Below are positions 10,030 to 19,216 of a stretch of DNA of 64,000 nt, one piece after another (position 1 is the stretch's first letter; each line of letters starts with the position of its first letter). Under the pieces are notes generated by a model that did no database searches, was not told where the DNA came from, and saw nothing but the letters and a program-made list of their open reading frames with translations. A program made the translations under genes and the position numbers. Source of the DNA: Nesterenkonia halophila (lineage in GTDB: Bacteria; Actinomycetota; Actinomycetes; Actinomycetales; Micrococcaceae); assembly GCF_009467795.1 (NCBI RefSeq), contig NZ_WIAX01000012.1, forward strand, positions 62,001 through 126,000, read 5' to 3'.

Positions 10030-10491
10030 CCGCCGCGGGCCGCTCAGCTCGTCGGTGTCGACGACGAGCGTCACCGGCCCGTCGTTGACCAGCTCGACCT
10101 CCATGTCCGCGCCGAAGTTGCCGGTGTGCACCCGTGCGCCGAGCCGCCGCAGCGCGGAGACGAAGGACTCGTAGAGCGGCTCGCTGACCGGCCCCGGGGC
10201 CGCCCGGCTCCACGAGGGCCGACGACCCCGGCGGACGTCGGCGTGCAGGGTGAACTGGCTGACCACCAGCAGCGGAGCCGCGGCCTGGGCGCAGGAGCGC
10301 TCCCCCGCCAGGATCCGCAGCCCGACGATCTTGTCGGCCAGCAGCTCGGCCTCTTCGGCGGTGTCCTGATGGGTGACGCCGAGCAGCACGACCAAGCCCT
10401 CGCCGTCGAAGCCGCTCGCCGTCGCCCCGGGGTCGTCGTCGCCGGTCAGCCGGACGTGGGCGCGGGAGACGCGTTGGATGACAGCACGCAT
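10018..10491 (-). CDS. dtd: D-aminoacyl-tRNA deacylase
   Basis: Hydrolyses D-amino acids wrongly attached to tRNA, a proofreading function. The 157-residue protein starts [13 protein letters not shown] and has the two cross-subunit active-site motifs, [10 protein letters not shown] (SQFTL type) and [13 protein letters not shown] (NxGPVT). Length and motifs match the DTD family. A short insertion ([15 protein letters not shown]) sits after the first strand. There is no Shine-Dalgarno; a CAGACT box lies six bases before the ATG, suggesting a leaderless mRNA. The gene is divergent from rarA and convergent with aspS. Confidence 0.95.
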   Translation of the reverse strand: MRAVIQRVSRAHVRLTGDDDPGATASGFDGEGLVVLLGVTHQDTAEEAELLADKIVGLRILAGERSCAQAAAPLLVVSQFTLHADVRRGRRPSWSRAAPGPVSEPLYESFVSALRRLGARVHTGNFGADMEVELVNDGPVTLVVDTDELSGPRRGGA

Positions 10492-10497
10492 GCCCCT

Positions 10498-10503
10498 AGT
10501 CTG
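10498..10503 (-). promoter_or_regulatory. Candidate -10 box of dtd (leaderless)
   Basis: CAGACT on the minus strand ends six bases before the dtd ATG. Confidence 0.4.
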
Positions 10504-10520
10504 GCACGTCCCGCCGAGGG

Positions 10521-10600
10521 CCGCCCGGTGTCGCCCGGTGTCGCCCGGTGTCGCCCAGTGCTGCCCAGTGCTGCGCAGTGCCGCTCAGCGCTGTTCGGCG
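10521..10600. repeat. Degenerate 10-bp tandem repeat
   Basis: About eight head-to-tail units of the type TCGCCCGGTG (exact or near-exact in the first four) decay to CTGCCCAGTG, CTGCGCAGTG and CCGCTCAGCG. They fill most of the gap between dtd and rarA. The period is close to one helical turn. Confidence 0.85.
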
Positions 10601-10680
10601 CCGCCCCGAGGCGCGGCGGCCGGTTCCGGCGCGATAGAGTCGGGGCGGATCCGGACGACGACGGCGGCGAGGAGGCGACG

Positions 10681-12069
10681 GTGACCGATCAGCTCGGCGG
10701 GGACCTGTTCTCCAGCGCACAGTCCGACGACGGCGGGGGCGGGGCCTCCGGCACCGGACGTCACACGCCGCTGGCCGTGCGCATGCGGCCCCGGTCGCTG
10801 GACGAGATCGTCGGCCAGCAGCATCTGCTCGACGCCGGTTCGCCGCTGCGCGTGCTCGCCGAGGGTTCGCGAGGCCCGGCGGGCCCGGCGTCAGTCATCC
10901 TCTACGGCCCGCCCGGCACCGGCAAGACCACTATCGCCCACGTCATCGCCCGCGGCGACACACGGCGCTTCGTCGAGCTCTCGGCGATCCGCGCCGGCGT
11001 GAGGGACGTCCGCAAGGTCATGGACCAGGCTCTGGAGGACCGGGACCTGCGCGGGGTGACCACAGTGCTCTTCCTCGACGAGATCCACCGCTTCAACAAG
11101 GCCCAGCAGGACGCCCTGCTGCCCGGAGTGGAGAACGGCTGGATCATCCTGGTCGCCGCGACCACGGAGAATCCGTCCTTCTCGATCATCTCCCCGCTGC
11201 TCTCCCGCTCGCTGATGCTCACCCTGCAGCCGCTGACCGAGCAGGACCTCGGCGGACTCCTCGACCGTGCGCTGACCGAGCCGCGCGGGCTGGACCGCAC
11301 GCTGACGCTCGACGACGACGCCCGCGGCCACATCCTGCGGATGTCCGGCGGCGACGCCCGGCGGGTGCTCACCACGCTGGAGGCCGCCGCCGCCGTCGCC
11401 GCAGGTCGCCAGGACGACGCCGAGGGCGCCGGGGTGATCACCGCCGCCGACGCCGAGCAGGCGATGGACCATGCCGTGCAGCGCTATGACCGCGACGGCG
11501 ATCAGCACTATGACATCATCTCGGCATTCATCAAGTCGCTGCGCGGCTCCGATCCCGATGCCGCGCTGCACTGGCTGGCGCGGATGATCGTCGCCGGCGA
11601 GGACCCCCGCTTCCTCGCCCGGCGCCTGGTGATCGCCGCCGGCGAGGAGGTCGGGATGGCCGACCCCACGGCCCTGCAGACGGCCGTGGCCGCCGCCCAG
11701 TCCGTGCAGCTCATCGGCATGCCCGAGGCGCGCATCCTGCTCGCCGAGGCGACGGTGCACATCGCCACCGCGCCGAAGTCCAACGCCTCCTATCAGGCGC
11801 TCGACGCCGCCATCGCCGATGTGAAGGCCGGACGGACCGGCGCCGTGCCGCCCCACCTGCGCGACGCCCACTACGCCGGCGCGGCACGCATGGGGCACGG
11901 GGCGGAGTACTCCTACGCCCATGACGGGCCGCACCATGTGGTGCCGCAGCAGTACCCGCCCGACGAGCTCGTCGGCGTCGACTATTACCAGCCCAGCGGC
12001 AACGGCCAGGAACGCGCCGTCGCCGAGCGGCTGGAGCGGCTGCGAGCGATCGTGCGCGGACAGCGCTGA
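10681..12069 (+). CDS. rarA: Replication-associated recombination protein A (AAA ATPase)
   Basis: RarA/MgsA/WRNIP1-type clamp-loader-like ATPase acting at stalled replication forks. The 462-residue product has an N-terminal [21 protein letters not shown], Walker [10 protein letters not shown], Walker [16 protein letters not shown], sensor 1 ATTENPSF, and the C-terminal tetramerisation region with [26 protein letters not shown] and the MG(H)-rich tail. I chose the GTG at 10681 ([10 protein letters not shown]) because GGAGG is seven bases upstream; the frame stays open far upstream but that part overlaps dtd and is not protein-like. Confidence 0.95.
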   Translation: MTDQLGGDLFSSAQSDDGGGGASGTGRHTPLAVRMRPRSLDEIVGQQHLLDAGSPLRVLAEGSRGPAGPASVILYGPPGTGKTTIAHVIARGDTRRFVELSAIRAGVRDVRKVMDQALEDRDLRGVTTVLFLDEIHRFNKAQQDALLPGVENGWIILVAATTENPSFSIISPLLSRSLMLTLQPLTEQDLGGLLDRALTEPRGLDRTLTLDDDARGHILRMSGGDARRVLTTLEAAAAVAAGRQDDAEGAGVITAADAEQAMDHAVQRYDRDGDQHYDIISAFIKSLRGSDPDAALHWLARMIVAGEDPRFLARRLVIAAGEEVGMADPTALQTAVAAAQSVQLIGMPEARILLAEATVHIATAPKSNASYQALDAAIADVKAGRTGAVPPHLRDAHYAGAARMGHGAEYSYAHDGPHHVVPQQYPPDELVGVDYYQPSGNGQERAVAERLERLRAIVRGQR

Positions 12070-12136
12070 GCGCCCGGAGGCGTCGACGCTGACCGGCCCC
12101 GGCGGCCGTTCCCCGCCCGCTCCCCGGACACAGACG

Positions 12137-12180
12137 ACGAACGGGCCCGGCCCCTCCGTGGAGGGACCGGGCCCGTTCGT
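12137..12180. terminator. Bidirectional hairpin between rarA and qcrB
   Basis: ACGAACGGGCCCGG and its complement (12167-12180) form a 14-bp stem, extended by CCCTC/GAGGG around a GTG loop. It lies between the convergent rarA and qcrB stops and can terminate both. No T-run, as is common in high-GC actinobacteria. Confidence 0.75.
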
Positions 12181-12212
12181 GCATCCGCCGGCGGCGGATC
12201 AGCACCGGTCGA

Positions 12213-13931
12213 TCAGTGGTGGCCGGAGCCGATCTGCTGCTGCTCGCGAGCCTCGAGACCGCCGTCGTCATGACCGTCGTGGTGGTCGTGCTCCAGCGCT
12301 TCCAGGTACTCCTGGCGGGACACCGGGGCCACCCGGTCCTCGTAGAACCAGCGGTTCAGCCCCGCCCGCAGCTTCTCGAGGCGGGTGATCCGGCCCTTCG
12401 CATTCGGCACCGGGCCCGAGGGCTCCGGCGACTCGAAGGCCACCAGCGTGTAGAGCTCGTAGTCGTCCGGCCGCCGGTGTCGCTCGGTGAACTCGCCGTG
12501 CGGCTTCATCTCGATGACGCCGGCCTCGTGGCCGTGGAGCACCGTCTCGCGGTCCTTGCGCTGCAGCGCCAGGCAGATCCGCTTGGTGACGATGAACGCG
12601 AACACCGGACCGACGAAGATCAGCACCCGCGACCAGTAGGTGATGTCGTTCAGCGAGAGGTCGAAATGCGTGGCGATGAGGTCGTTCGCGCCCATCCCCC
12701 ACAGGATGCAGTAGAAGGTCACCGTCGCCGTGCCGAAGGCGGTCCGGGCCGGGGCGTTGCGCGGACGGTCTAGGATGTGGTGATCGCGCTTGTCGCCGCT
12801 GATCCAGGCCTCGATCCAGGGCCAGACGAACATCCCGGCGAACAGGATGCCGACCGGGATCAGCGGGACCAGCACCGGGGTGGCGACGGTGTTGCCGCCC
12901 CACGGCGTCGGGATCACGAACTCCAGCGGGATGTCCCCGATCCACCCGGGCATCATGCGCAGCACGCCCTCGAAGGGACCGATGTACCAGTCCGGCTGCG
13001 CGCCGGCCTGCACCGGCGAGGGATCGTACGGCCCGTAGTTCCACAGCGCGTTGATCTGGAAGGTGCCCGCGATCAGCGCCAGGATGCCGAAGACGATGAA
13101 GAAGAAGCCGCCGGCCTTGGCCGCATAGACCGGGCCGACCGGGTAGCCCACCACGTTGCGCTCGGTGCGGCCCGGGCCGGGGTACTGCGTGTGCTTGTGC
13201 AGCACGACCATGAACAGGTGGACGACCACCAGGGCCAGGATGATCCCGGGGATGATCAGGATGTGCAGCACGTAGAGCCGCGGGATGACCGCCTCGCCGG
13301 GGAACTCGCCGCCGAAGAGGAAGAAGGACATGTAGGTGCCGACCACCGGCAGGGCCTTCAGGATGCCGTCGATGATGCGCAGACCGTTGCCGGAGAGCAC
13401 CTCGTCGGGCAGCGAGTAGCCAGTGAAGCCGGCCCCCAGGCCCAGGAGCAGCAGCGCGCAGCCGACGACCCAGTTGAGCTCGCGCGGCTTGCGGAAGGCG
13501 CCGGTGAAGAACACCCGGAGCATGTGCACCGACATCGCCATCACGAAGACCAGCGCGGCCCAGTGATGGATCTGGCGCATGAACAGCCCGCCGCGCACAT
13601 CGAAGGAGAGGTCCAGCGACGACGCGTAGGCCGCCGACATCTCCATGCCGTTCATCGGAGCGTACTTGCCCTCGTACTCGACCGTCGCCATGGACGGGTC
13701 GAACCAGAAGGTCAGGAAGATGCCGGAGATGATCAGGATGACGAAGCTGTACAGCGCCACCTCGCCGAACATGAACGTCCAGTGGTCCGGGAAGATCTTC
13801 CGCCCGAACTCACGGACCATGTTCGTGCCGCCCACGCGCTGGTCGACGTAGTCGGCGATGCGACCCGTGCGGGTCTCCGGCTGGAAGGCCGCCGGTCCGG
13901 CCGCCGTGGAGTCGGATGCCTGTGTGCTCAT
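12213..13931 (-). CDS. qcrB: Cytochrome bcc complex cytochrome b subunit
   Basis: Membrane cytochrome b of the menaquinol:cytochrome c reductase that forms a supercomplex with aa3 oxidase in Actinobacteria. Heme b ligands appear as two His pairs 14 residues apart: HHWAALVFVMAMSVH and HILIIPGIILALVVVH. The Qo site PEWY-type loop is replaced by QPDWYIGP, as in actinobacterial QcrB. There are eight or nine hydrophobic helices in 572 residues, then a ~150-residue cytoplasmic C-terminal extension ending in a His-rich tail (DHHDGHDDGG). The ATG at 13931 overlaps the qcrA stop (ATGA), which fixes the start. Confidence 0.96.
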   Translation of the reverse strand: MSTQASDSTAAGPAAFQPETRTGRIADYVDQRVGGTNMVREFGRKIFPDHWTFMFGEVALYSFVILIISGIFLTFWFDPSMATVEYEGKYAPMNGMEMSAAYASSLDLSFDVRGGLFMRQIHHWAALVFVMAMSVHMLRVFFTGAFRKPRELNWVVGCALLLLGLGAGFTGYSLPDEVLSGNGLRIIDGILKALPVVGTYMSFFLFGGEFPGEAVIPRLYVLHILIIPGIILALVVVHLFMVVLHKHTQYPGPGRTERNVVGYPVGPVYAAKAGGFFFIVFGILALIAGTFQINALWNYGPYDPSPVQAGAQPDWYIGPFEGVLRMMPGWIGDIPLEFVIPTPWGGNTVATPVLVPLIPVGILFAGMFVWPWIEAWISGDKRDHHILDRPRNAPARTAFGTATVTFYCILWGMGANDLIATHFDLSLNDITYWSRVLIFVGPVFAFIVTKRICLALQRKDRETVLHGHEAGVIEMKPHGEFTERHRRPDDYELYTLVAFESPEPSGPVPNAKGRITRLEKLRAGLNRWFYEDRVAPVSRQEYLEALEHDHHDGHDDGGLEAREQQQIGSGHH

Positions 13932-14986
13932 GCGTTGCCACGCTCCCAGTAGCTCGGGCCGACGGGTTCGGTGAAGTCGCTGCGCGCCACGAGGAAGCCC
14001 TCGTCGTCGACGGCGATCGGCAGCTGCGGCAGCGGACGGCCCGCGGGGCCGAAGATCACCTCGAACTCGTTGGCGGCGTCGAAGGTCGACTGGTGGCAGG
14101 GGCACAGCAGATGGTGGGTGTGCCGCTCGTAGAGCGCCACCGGGCAGCCGACGTGGGTGCAGACCTTCGAGGCGGCGATGATGCCCTCGTAGGTCCAGTC
14201 CTCACGGCCCTCCGAGACCGTCTCGATCTCCTCGGGGTCCATGCGGATCAGCAGCACCACGGACTTGGCCTTCTCGGCGAGCTTCTCCCCGTGGTCGGTG
14301 ATGTCCAGCAGCGTCTCCGGCACGATGTGCATCGCCGAGCCCACCGTCAGATCGGCCGCGCGCACCGGAGTGCCGGTGGGGTCGCGGACCAGACGGACGC
14401 CCTCGTCCCAGATGGTGTGACGCATGCGCTCCGGGCCGAAGTCCTCGGAGAGGTCGAGGTCGCGGAAGAGCACGACGGCGGGCAGCGGGGCCAGCACGGC
14501 CGCGCCGATGAGGGTGTTGCGGATCAGCGGACGACGCTTGATCCCGGACTCCTCCAGCACGTCCCCGACGATCTGCTCGGCCTCCTGCCGCTGGTCCTCG
14601 GTGCGCAGCGGCTTGCGGGCCTCGACCAGCTCGTGGTCGGGCATCAGCGTCTTCGCCCAGTGCACCACGCCGAGCCCGATGCCGAGCATGGCGAAGGCCA
14701 CGCCGACGCCGAGCAGCGTGTTCTGCAGCCGCACCTCGTGGAGATCGGCGGTGTGGCCGACGACGAAGTAGCCGATGAAGAAGATCACGGTGCCGATGAT
14801 CGAGACGAGGAAGAGCACCGCGACCTGGCGCTCGGAGCGCTTGGCGGTGTTCTCGTCCTCGTCTGCCAGCCGCGGGCGGTGCGGGGGCAGTCCGGGGTCG
14901 TCGATGGCGTACTGCCCCGACTCCCCGTCACCGGCATTGATGACGGCGCCCGATTCCCTCGGGTCGCCGTTACCGTGCTCGCCCAT
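13928..14986 (-). CDS. qcrA: Rieske iron-sulfur subunit of the bcc complex
   Basis: Carries the [2Fe-2S] cluster passing electrons from menaquinol to cytochrome cc. Cluster-binding boxes are CTHVGC and CPCHQS near residues 285-305. Three N-terminal hydrophobic segments (around 58-80, 90-112 and 155-175) are the actinobacterial arrangement, instead of the single anchor of mitochondrial Rieske proteins. 352 residues; the ATG at 14986 has AGGACGAG seven bases upstream. It is the middle gene of qcrC-qcrA-qcrB. Confidence 0.97.
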   Translation of the reverse strand: MGEHGNGDPRESGAVINAGDGESGQYAIDDPGLPPHRPRLADEDENTAKRSERQVAVLFLVSIIGTVIFFIGYFVVGHTADLHEVRLQNTLLGVGVAFAMLGIGLGVVHWAKTLMPDHELVEARKPLRTEDQRQEAEQIVGDVLEESGIKRRPLIRNTLIGAAVLAPLPAVVLFRDLDLSEDFGPERMRHTIWDEGVRLVRDPTGTPVRAADLTVGSAMHIVPETLLDITDHGEKLAEKAKSVVLLIRMDPEEIETVSEGREDWTYEGIIAASKVCTHVGCPVALYERHTHHLLCPCHQSTFDAANEFEVIFGPAGRPLPQLPIAVDDEGFLVARSDFTEPVGPSYWERGNA

Positions 14987-15064
14987 ATGGTTCTCGTCCT
15001 TTGCTTGAGTGATCGTGTGCTTCGGTGCGTGTGCGCGGTGCTGATGCTCACCGCCGGGCGGGGA

Positions 15065-15862
15065 TCAGGACGACCGGGAGGTCAGCCAGACCATGGCGCC
15101 GATGAGCAGCGCCAGGCCGCCGCTCCAGACGAACAGCCCCTCCGACACCGGCCCGAGCGAGCCGAGCGCGAAGCCGCCGGGCGTGCCCTGCGACTCGTAG
15201 GTCTTCAGGAAGGCGATGATGTCCTGCTTGTCCTCCGGCGGGATGTTGGCGTCGTTGAAGACCGGCATGTTCTGCGGGCCGACGAGCATGGCCTCGTAGA
15301 TGTGCTTCTCCTCGACGCCGTGCAGCGAGGGGGCGAACTTCCCCTCGGTGAGCGCACCGCCGGCCGCCGCAGCGTTGTGGCACATCGCGCAGTTGATGCG
15401 GAACAGCTCGCCGCCCCGGGTGGCGTCGCCCTCCTCGGCGTCGAGGAGGTCCTCCCCGGGCACCGACGGGCCGGCGCCCAGCGAGGCCACATAGGCGGCC
15501 AGCTGCTGGGTCTGCTCGTCGTTGAACTGGGCCGGCTTGCGCTGCGCCTGCGGGCCCTGCATCTGCATGGGCATGCGGCCGGTGCCGACCTGGAAGTCCA
15601 CCGAGGCCGCGCCAACGCCGATCAACGAGGGAGCGTCCTCGGTCCCCTCGGCGTTGATCCCGTGGCAGCTCGCGCAGTTGGCCGCGAAGAGCTTCTCCCC
15701 CTCGTCGATGTCCGAGGCCGAGTACTCCTGCGCCTCGCTGCTGGCCTGCGCCTCGTTGATCGTGGTGGCGGCGGCATACAGGCCTCCGGTCATCAACAGA
15801 CCCAGGAGGAGCAGTGCCACGCCGGCGAACGGGTGGCGACGCTTCTGTGAGAGTGCCTTCAC
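15065..15862 (-). CDS. qcrC: Diheme cytochrome c subunit of the bcc complex
   Basis: Membrane-anchored diheme cytochrome c that hands electrons directly to the aa3 oxidase, replacing a soluble cytochrome c. Two heme motifs, CASCH and CAMCH, lie about 100 residues apart. An N-terminal signal-anchor (FAGVALLLLGLLMTGGLYA) and a C-terminal helix (GLFVWSGGLALLIGAMVWL) flank them. 265 residues; GTG start with AGGA about eight bases upstream. It lies downstream of ctaE with a 106-base spacer containing a hairpin. Confidence 0.97.
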   Translation of the reverse strand: MKALSQKRRHPFAGVALLLLGLLMTGGLYAAATTINEAQASSEAQEYSASDIDEGEKLFAANCASCHGINAEGTEDAPSLIGVGAASVDFQVGTGRMPMQMQGPQAQRKPAQFNDEQTQQLAAYVASLGAGPSVPGEDLLDAEEGDATRGGELFRINCAMCHNAAAAGGALTEGKFAPSLHGVEEKHIYEAMLVGPQNMPVFNDANIPPEDKQDIIAFLKTYESQGTPGGFALGSLGPVSEGLFVWSGGLALLIGAMVWLTSRSS

Positions 15863-15894
15863 GTGCCGTGTCCTAACTTCTCGGTGCGGGACCT

Positions 15895-15914
15895 GCGCTC
15901 CGCCCGCGGAGCGC
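15895..15914 (-). other. Small hairpin between ctaE and qcrC
   Basis: GCGCTCCG-CCCG-CGGAGCGC, a perfect 8-bp stem with a tetraloop in the ctaE-qcrC spacer. It may tune readthrough or mRNA processing inside the operon; no T-tract. Confidence 0.4.
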
Positions 15915-15968
15915 GAGTCGAGTGGACGGGTGTCGGTCGCCTGCCGGCGCCGTCGCTGCGGGTGCGTG

Positions 15969-16616
15969 CTAGATGACGGTCGGCAGGATGTAGACGACGC
16001 CGAACAGGGCGATCCACACGACGTCGACGAAGTGCCAGTAGTACGAGATGACGACCGCCGCGCTGGCCTCCTTATGGGTGAACTTCACGCTGAAGTAGGC
16101 CCGGGCGATCACATAGCAGAACGCGACAAGCCCGCCGATCACGTGCAGACCGTGGAAGCCGGTGGTGATGTAGAAGGCGGAGCCGAAGGAGTTCGTCTGG
16201 ATCGTCACCCCGTGGTGGACCAGCTCGGCGAACTCGAAGGTCTGACCGGCGATGAAGACCGCGCCCATGAGGAACGACAGGATGTACCACTCGACCATCC
16301 CCCAGCCCTTGACGTTCAGCAGCGACCCGGTGCGGCGGGGCTGATGGCGCTCGGCGGCGAACACGCCGAACTGCGCGGTCACCGAGCTGGCCACCAGGAT
16401 CACGGTGATCAGCGTCGCGAGCCGCAGGTCGAGCTGCGCGCTGTACTCGGACCACATCTCGGCCTGCGAGGACCGAAGCGTGAAGAACATCGCGAACAGG
16501 CCGGCGAAGAACATCAGCTCGCTGGTGAGCCAGACGATGGTGCCCACAGAGACCATGTTCGGCCGGTTGGGCAGAGTGCGCGCCGGGACATTGGGGGCTT
16601 GGGTTGCAGTCGTCAC
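15969..16616 (-). CDS. ctaE: Cytochrome c oxidase subunit III
   Basis: Structural membrane subunit of the aa3 oxidase. The 215-residue protein has five or six hydrophobic helices; conserved family segments are [38 protein letters not shown] and the C-terminal [12 protein letters not shown]. The GTG at 16616 has no Shine-Dalgarno; a CATAAT box ends six bases before it, so translation is probably leaderless. It heads the ctaE-qcrC-qcrA-qcrB run and is divergent from trpD, the same arrangement as in mycobacteria. Confidence 0.96.
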   Translation of the reverse strand: MTTATQAPNVPARTLPNRPNMVSVGTIVWLTSELMFFAGLFAMFFTLRSSQAEMWSEYSAQLDLRLATLITVILVASSVTAQFGVFAAERHQPRRTGSLLNVKGWGMVEWYILSFLMGAVFIAGQTFEFAELVHHGVTIQTNSFGSAFYITTGFHGLHVIGGLVAFCYVIARAYFSVKFTHKEASAAVVISYYWHFVDVVWIALFGVVYILPTVI

Positions 16617-16622
16617 GAAGAC

Positions 16623-16628
16623 ATTATG
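16623..16628 (-). promoter_or_regulatory. Candidate -10 box of ctaE-qcrCAB (leaderless)
   Basis: CATAAT on the minus strand, six bases before the GTG. A weak TGGCGA lies 18 bases further upstream as a possible -35. Confidence 0.55.
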
Positions 16629-16892
16629 GCCTGAATGCGGCGGTATTCGCCATCTCTCGCCGGCGCGTGGCGGGCCTTCGATTCCACGTCAGCAGGCCGA
16701 TCCCCCGCCAGCATCGCGGAGCGCGGCATCGACCGGCGTCGCGAATGTGACCGAAATTTCTACGATGTGTCGAACAACGGGGCGGGCGGAGGGCCCGGAC
16801 GGGGCCTCCGCGGGGGTCCGCGACGGGTCCCGCCCGGGAGCAGCACCCCGCCCGGCGGCGACACGGGGAGAGCCGGCCGCGCCGCTGCGGGA

Positions 16893-16898
16893 TATCCT
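16893..16898 (+). promoter_or_regulatory. Candidate -10 box of trpD (leaderless)
   Basis: TATCCT, six bases before the trpD GTG. There is no ribosome-binding sequence in the same region. Confidence 0.45.
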
Positions 16899-16904
16899 GG
16901 CGTC

Positions 16905-18008
16905 GTGAGTGACGCAGCCGAGACCACCCCGCGCCCCGACGAGTCGTCCGCCTCGAGTCCCGCCCGACTGCCGGGCGGCTGGCCCGAGCTGCTCGAGACG
17001 CTGCTCGCCGACCGCGACCTCAGCACCGCGACGGCCGCCTGGGCGATGGATCGCCTGATGAGCGGCGAGCTCGCCGACAGCGAGGTCGCGGCCTTCCTCA
17101 TCGCCATGCGCGCCAAGGGCGAGACCGCAGAGGAGCTCGTGGGCCTCAGCGCCACGATGCTCGACAAGGCCGTTCCGGTGCCGGTGCCCAGTCCGACGCT
17201 GGACATCGTGGGCACCGGCGGCGACCGCCTCGGCACGGTGAACATCTCGACGATGTCCTCGCTGGTGGCCGTCGGGGCCGGAGCACGGGTGGTCAAGCAC
17301 GGCAATCGAGGAGCGTCGACCACCGCCGGCGCCGCCGACGTGATCGAGGCGCTGGGCGTCGACCTCTCCCCCGCCGCCGAGACCATCGCCGGCGCCGTCG
17401 ACGAGGTCGGCATCACGTTCCTCTTCGCCGGATCGGTCCACCCGGCCATGCGCCATGTCGGCCCGGTGCGTCGCCAGCTGGGCGTGCGCACCATCTTCAA
17501 CTTCCTCGGACCGCTGACCAATCCCGCCCGGGTCACGGCCCAGGCGCTGGGCTGCGCCCACGAACGCCTCGCCCCGCGGATGGCCGAGGTGCTGGCCGCC
17601 CGCGGCACCCGCGGGATGGTCTTCCGCGGCCGCGACGGACGCGACAAGATCACCACCTCCACGGCCACCGACCTGTGGGAGGTCCGCGACGGCGAGGTGA
17701 CCCACCACGAGATCGTTCCGGAGCAGTTCGGGCTGGCCCGGCGGCCGGTGGAGGCGCTGGCCGGCGGCGACGGCGCGCAGAACGCCGCACTGGTGCGCTC
17801 GGTCCTAGCCGGCGAGCCCGGCCCGGTGCGCGAGGCGGTGCTGCTCAACGCCGCCGCGGGTCTCACCGCCCTCGACGAGGACCACGCCGCCCCGCTGCCC
17901 GAGCGGATACAGACCAACATGGCCCGGGCGGCCGCCGCGATCGACGACGGCGCCGCCGCCGAGGTCCTGCGCCGCTGGGTGGACTACACGACCTCCGGCC
18001 GCGCCTGA
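16905..18008 (+). CDS. trpD: Anthranilate phosphoribosyltransferase
   Basis: Transfers the phosphoribosyl group of PRPP to anthranilate in tryptophan synthesis. Motifs: GTGGD (LDIVGTGGDRLGTVNIST) for PRPP/Mg, KHGNRGASTTAGAADVIEALG for anthranilate, and FNFLGPLTNP. The GTG at 16905 (VSDAAETTPRP, 367 aa) is preferred: it follows a -10-like TATCCT by six bases, while the open frame further upstream is Gly/Arg-rich noise. Length matches the family plus a ~25-residue N-terminal tail. As in other actinobacteria, it stands apart from the other trp genes, beside ctaE. Confidence 0.95.
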   Translation: MSDAAETTPRPDESSASSPARLPGGWPELLETLLADRDLSTATAAWAMDRLMSGELADSEVAAFLIAMRAKGETAEELVGLSATMLDKAVPVPVPSPTLDIVGTGGDRLGTVNISTMSSLVAVGAGARVVKHGNRGASTTAGAADVIEALGVDLSPAAETIAGAVDEVGITFLFAGSVHPAMRHVGPVRRQLGVRTIFNFLGPLTNPARVTAQALGCAHERLAPRMAEVLAARGTRGMVFRGRDGRDKITTSTATDLWEVRDGEVTHHEIVPEQFGLARRPVEALAGGDGAQNAALVRSVLAGEPGPVREAVLLNAAAGLTALDEDHAAPLPERIQTNMARAAAAIDDGAAAEVLRRWVDYTTSGRA

Positions 18009-18055
18009 CCCTGCGCCCGAGACGGCCCTGACGCCGCCTGGAGATCGCCGGCGCG

Positions 18056-18706
18056 TCAGTCGGCCTCGCGCGGGCCGACGACGGCGCCGCGGGGCGCGTC
18101 CTCGGCCTCGTCGGCCTCATCAGGGTCGTCGTGGCCGAAGGGATCCCGGTCGACGCCCGGCGTCCAGGTGTGGCCCGGAACTGTCCATCCCTCGCGCTTC
18201 AGCGCCTTCTTCCAGCGCCGCGACCAGCGGGAGTTCAGCCGGTCGACGTAGAGCCGGCCGTCGAGGTGGTCGTACTCGTGCTGCAGGATCCGCGCGAACC
18301 AGCCGGTGGCCTCAAAGGCCACCGGCTCGCCGTCGGCGTCCAGCCCGCTGATCTCCACGTGGTGGCTGCGCTTCAGCGGGAAGCCGTAGCTGGGGACCGA
18401 GAGGCAGCCCTCGCTCTCCTCGTCGCGGTCGGGCTCCTCCTGCGAGACGCGGCCGATCAGCCGCAGCCGCGGATTGATGAACACCCCGCGGGCGGGCAGC
18501 CCGGGGCCGGCCGGCGGATACGTGTAGGTGAAGAGACGCAGCCCCACCCCCACCTGCGGGGCGGCCAGGCCCACGCCGTGGGCGGCGTCCATGGTCTCGT
18601 ACATGTCCTCGACGAGGGTGCGGATCTCCTCGTCGACGACGCTGACCTCGGCGGCACGACGATGCAGCACCGGCTCGCCGTGGATGGTGATGGGGCGGAT
18701 GCTCAT
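18056..18706 (-). CDS. def: Peptide deformylase
   Basis: Removes the N-formyl group from new proteins; a metal hydrolase. All three motifs are present: GVGLAAPQVG, EGCLSVP and the zinc-binding QHEYDHLDG. The 216-residue product has a C-terminal acidic tail (FGHDDPDEADEAEDA) beyond the usual catalytic core. The ATG at 18706 (MSIRPITIHGEPVL) is chosen because a TAGAAT box ends seven bases upstream and there is no Shine-Dalgarno; an in-frame GTG at 18727 would sit upstream of the promoter. Convergent with trpD (47-base gap). Confidence 0.95.
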   Translation of the reverse strand: MSIRPITIHGEPVLHRRAAEVSVVDEEIRTLVEDMYETMDAAHGVGLAAPQVGVGLRLFTYTYPPAGPGLPARGVFINPRLRLIGRVSQEEPDRDEESEGCLSVPSYGFPLKRSHHVEISGLDADGEPVAFEATGWFARILQHEYDHLDGRLYVDRLNSRWSRRWKKALKREGWTVPGHTWTPGVDRDPFGHDDPDEADEAEDAPRGAVVGPREAD

Positions 18707-18713
18707 GGGCACG

Positions 18714-18719
18714 ATTCTA
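18714..18719 (-). promoter_or_regulatory. Candidate -10 box of def (leaderless)
   Basis: TAGAAT on the minus strand, seven bases before the def ATG, just after the ctaF terminator hairpin. Confidence 0.55.
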
Positions 18720-18724
18720 GCGTG

Positions 18725-18779
18725 CACACGACGGCGGGCCCGCCGCGGAGCGTGTCCGCGACGGGCCCGCCGTCGTGTG
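18725..18779 (-). terminator. Terminator of the ctaC-ctaD-ctaF operon
   Basis: An 18-bp perfect stem (arms 18725-18742 and 18762-18779, CACACGACGGCGGGCCCG and complement) is extended by CGCGGA/TCCGCG inside. It sits between ctaF and the def promoter. Confidence 0.8.
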
Positions 18780-18814
18780 AGATGCGTCCTGCCGGACGCG
18801 TGCCGCGCCGCGGC

Positions 18815-19216
18815 TCAGTGCGCGTAGCGCTTGCGGTTGTACTCCATCACCCAGCCGGTGACGAAGAACAGCGCCGGGATGGAGCCGAGGAAGAAGAACC
18901 ACCAGCCGATGGCCATGCCGAAGAACACCATGGCGCTGGAGAAGCCCAGCCCCAGCGGCCACCAGCTCCACGGGGCGAAGTCTCCGTAGACCCCGGCCTG
19001 CTCGTGGATCTCGCCCTCGGGGTTGTCGCCGTCCATCACGTGGTGGTGCTTGGCCGTCAGCCGCAGGTAGAACCACAGCATGAAGCCCAGCCCGGCGGTG
19101 AGCAGCAGCAGCGGGAATCCCGCCAGCTCCTCGAAGCCGGTCACGAAGCCGTAGATGAAGGCGATCACCAGGACGAAGACGCCCAGCGAGCCGAAGAGAG
19201 TCGCGTTGATCTTCAT
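18815..19216 (-). CDS. ctaF: Actinobacterial cytochrome c oxidase subunit IV
   Basis: Small membrane subunit of the actinobacterial aa3 oxidase. The 133 residues hold four hydrophobic segments (around 7-27, 35-52, 88-108 and 108-125) and the family-typical MKINATLFG start and HEQAGVYGDFAPWSWWPL segment. The ATG shares one base with the ctaD stop (TGATG), so it is coupled to ctaD. It is the last gene of the ctaC-ctaD-ctaF operon. Confidence 0.93.
   Translation of the reverse strand: MKINATLFGSLGVFVLVIAFIYGFVTGFEELAGFPLLLLTAGLGFMLWFYLRLTAKHHHVMDGDNPEGEIHEQAGVYGDFAPWSWWPLGLGFSSAMVFFGMAIGWWFFFLGSIPALFFVTGWVMEYNRKRYAH

Noticed and set aside
10126-10680. N-terminal extension of rarA to 10126
   Set aside because: It overlaps dtd and a tandem repeat, has no conserved sequence, and the GTG at 10681 has a good ribosome site.
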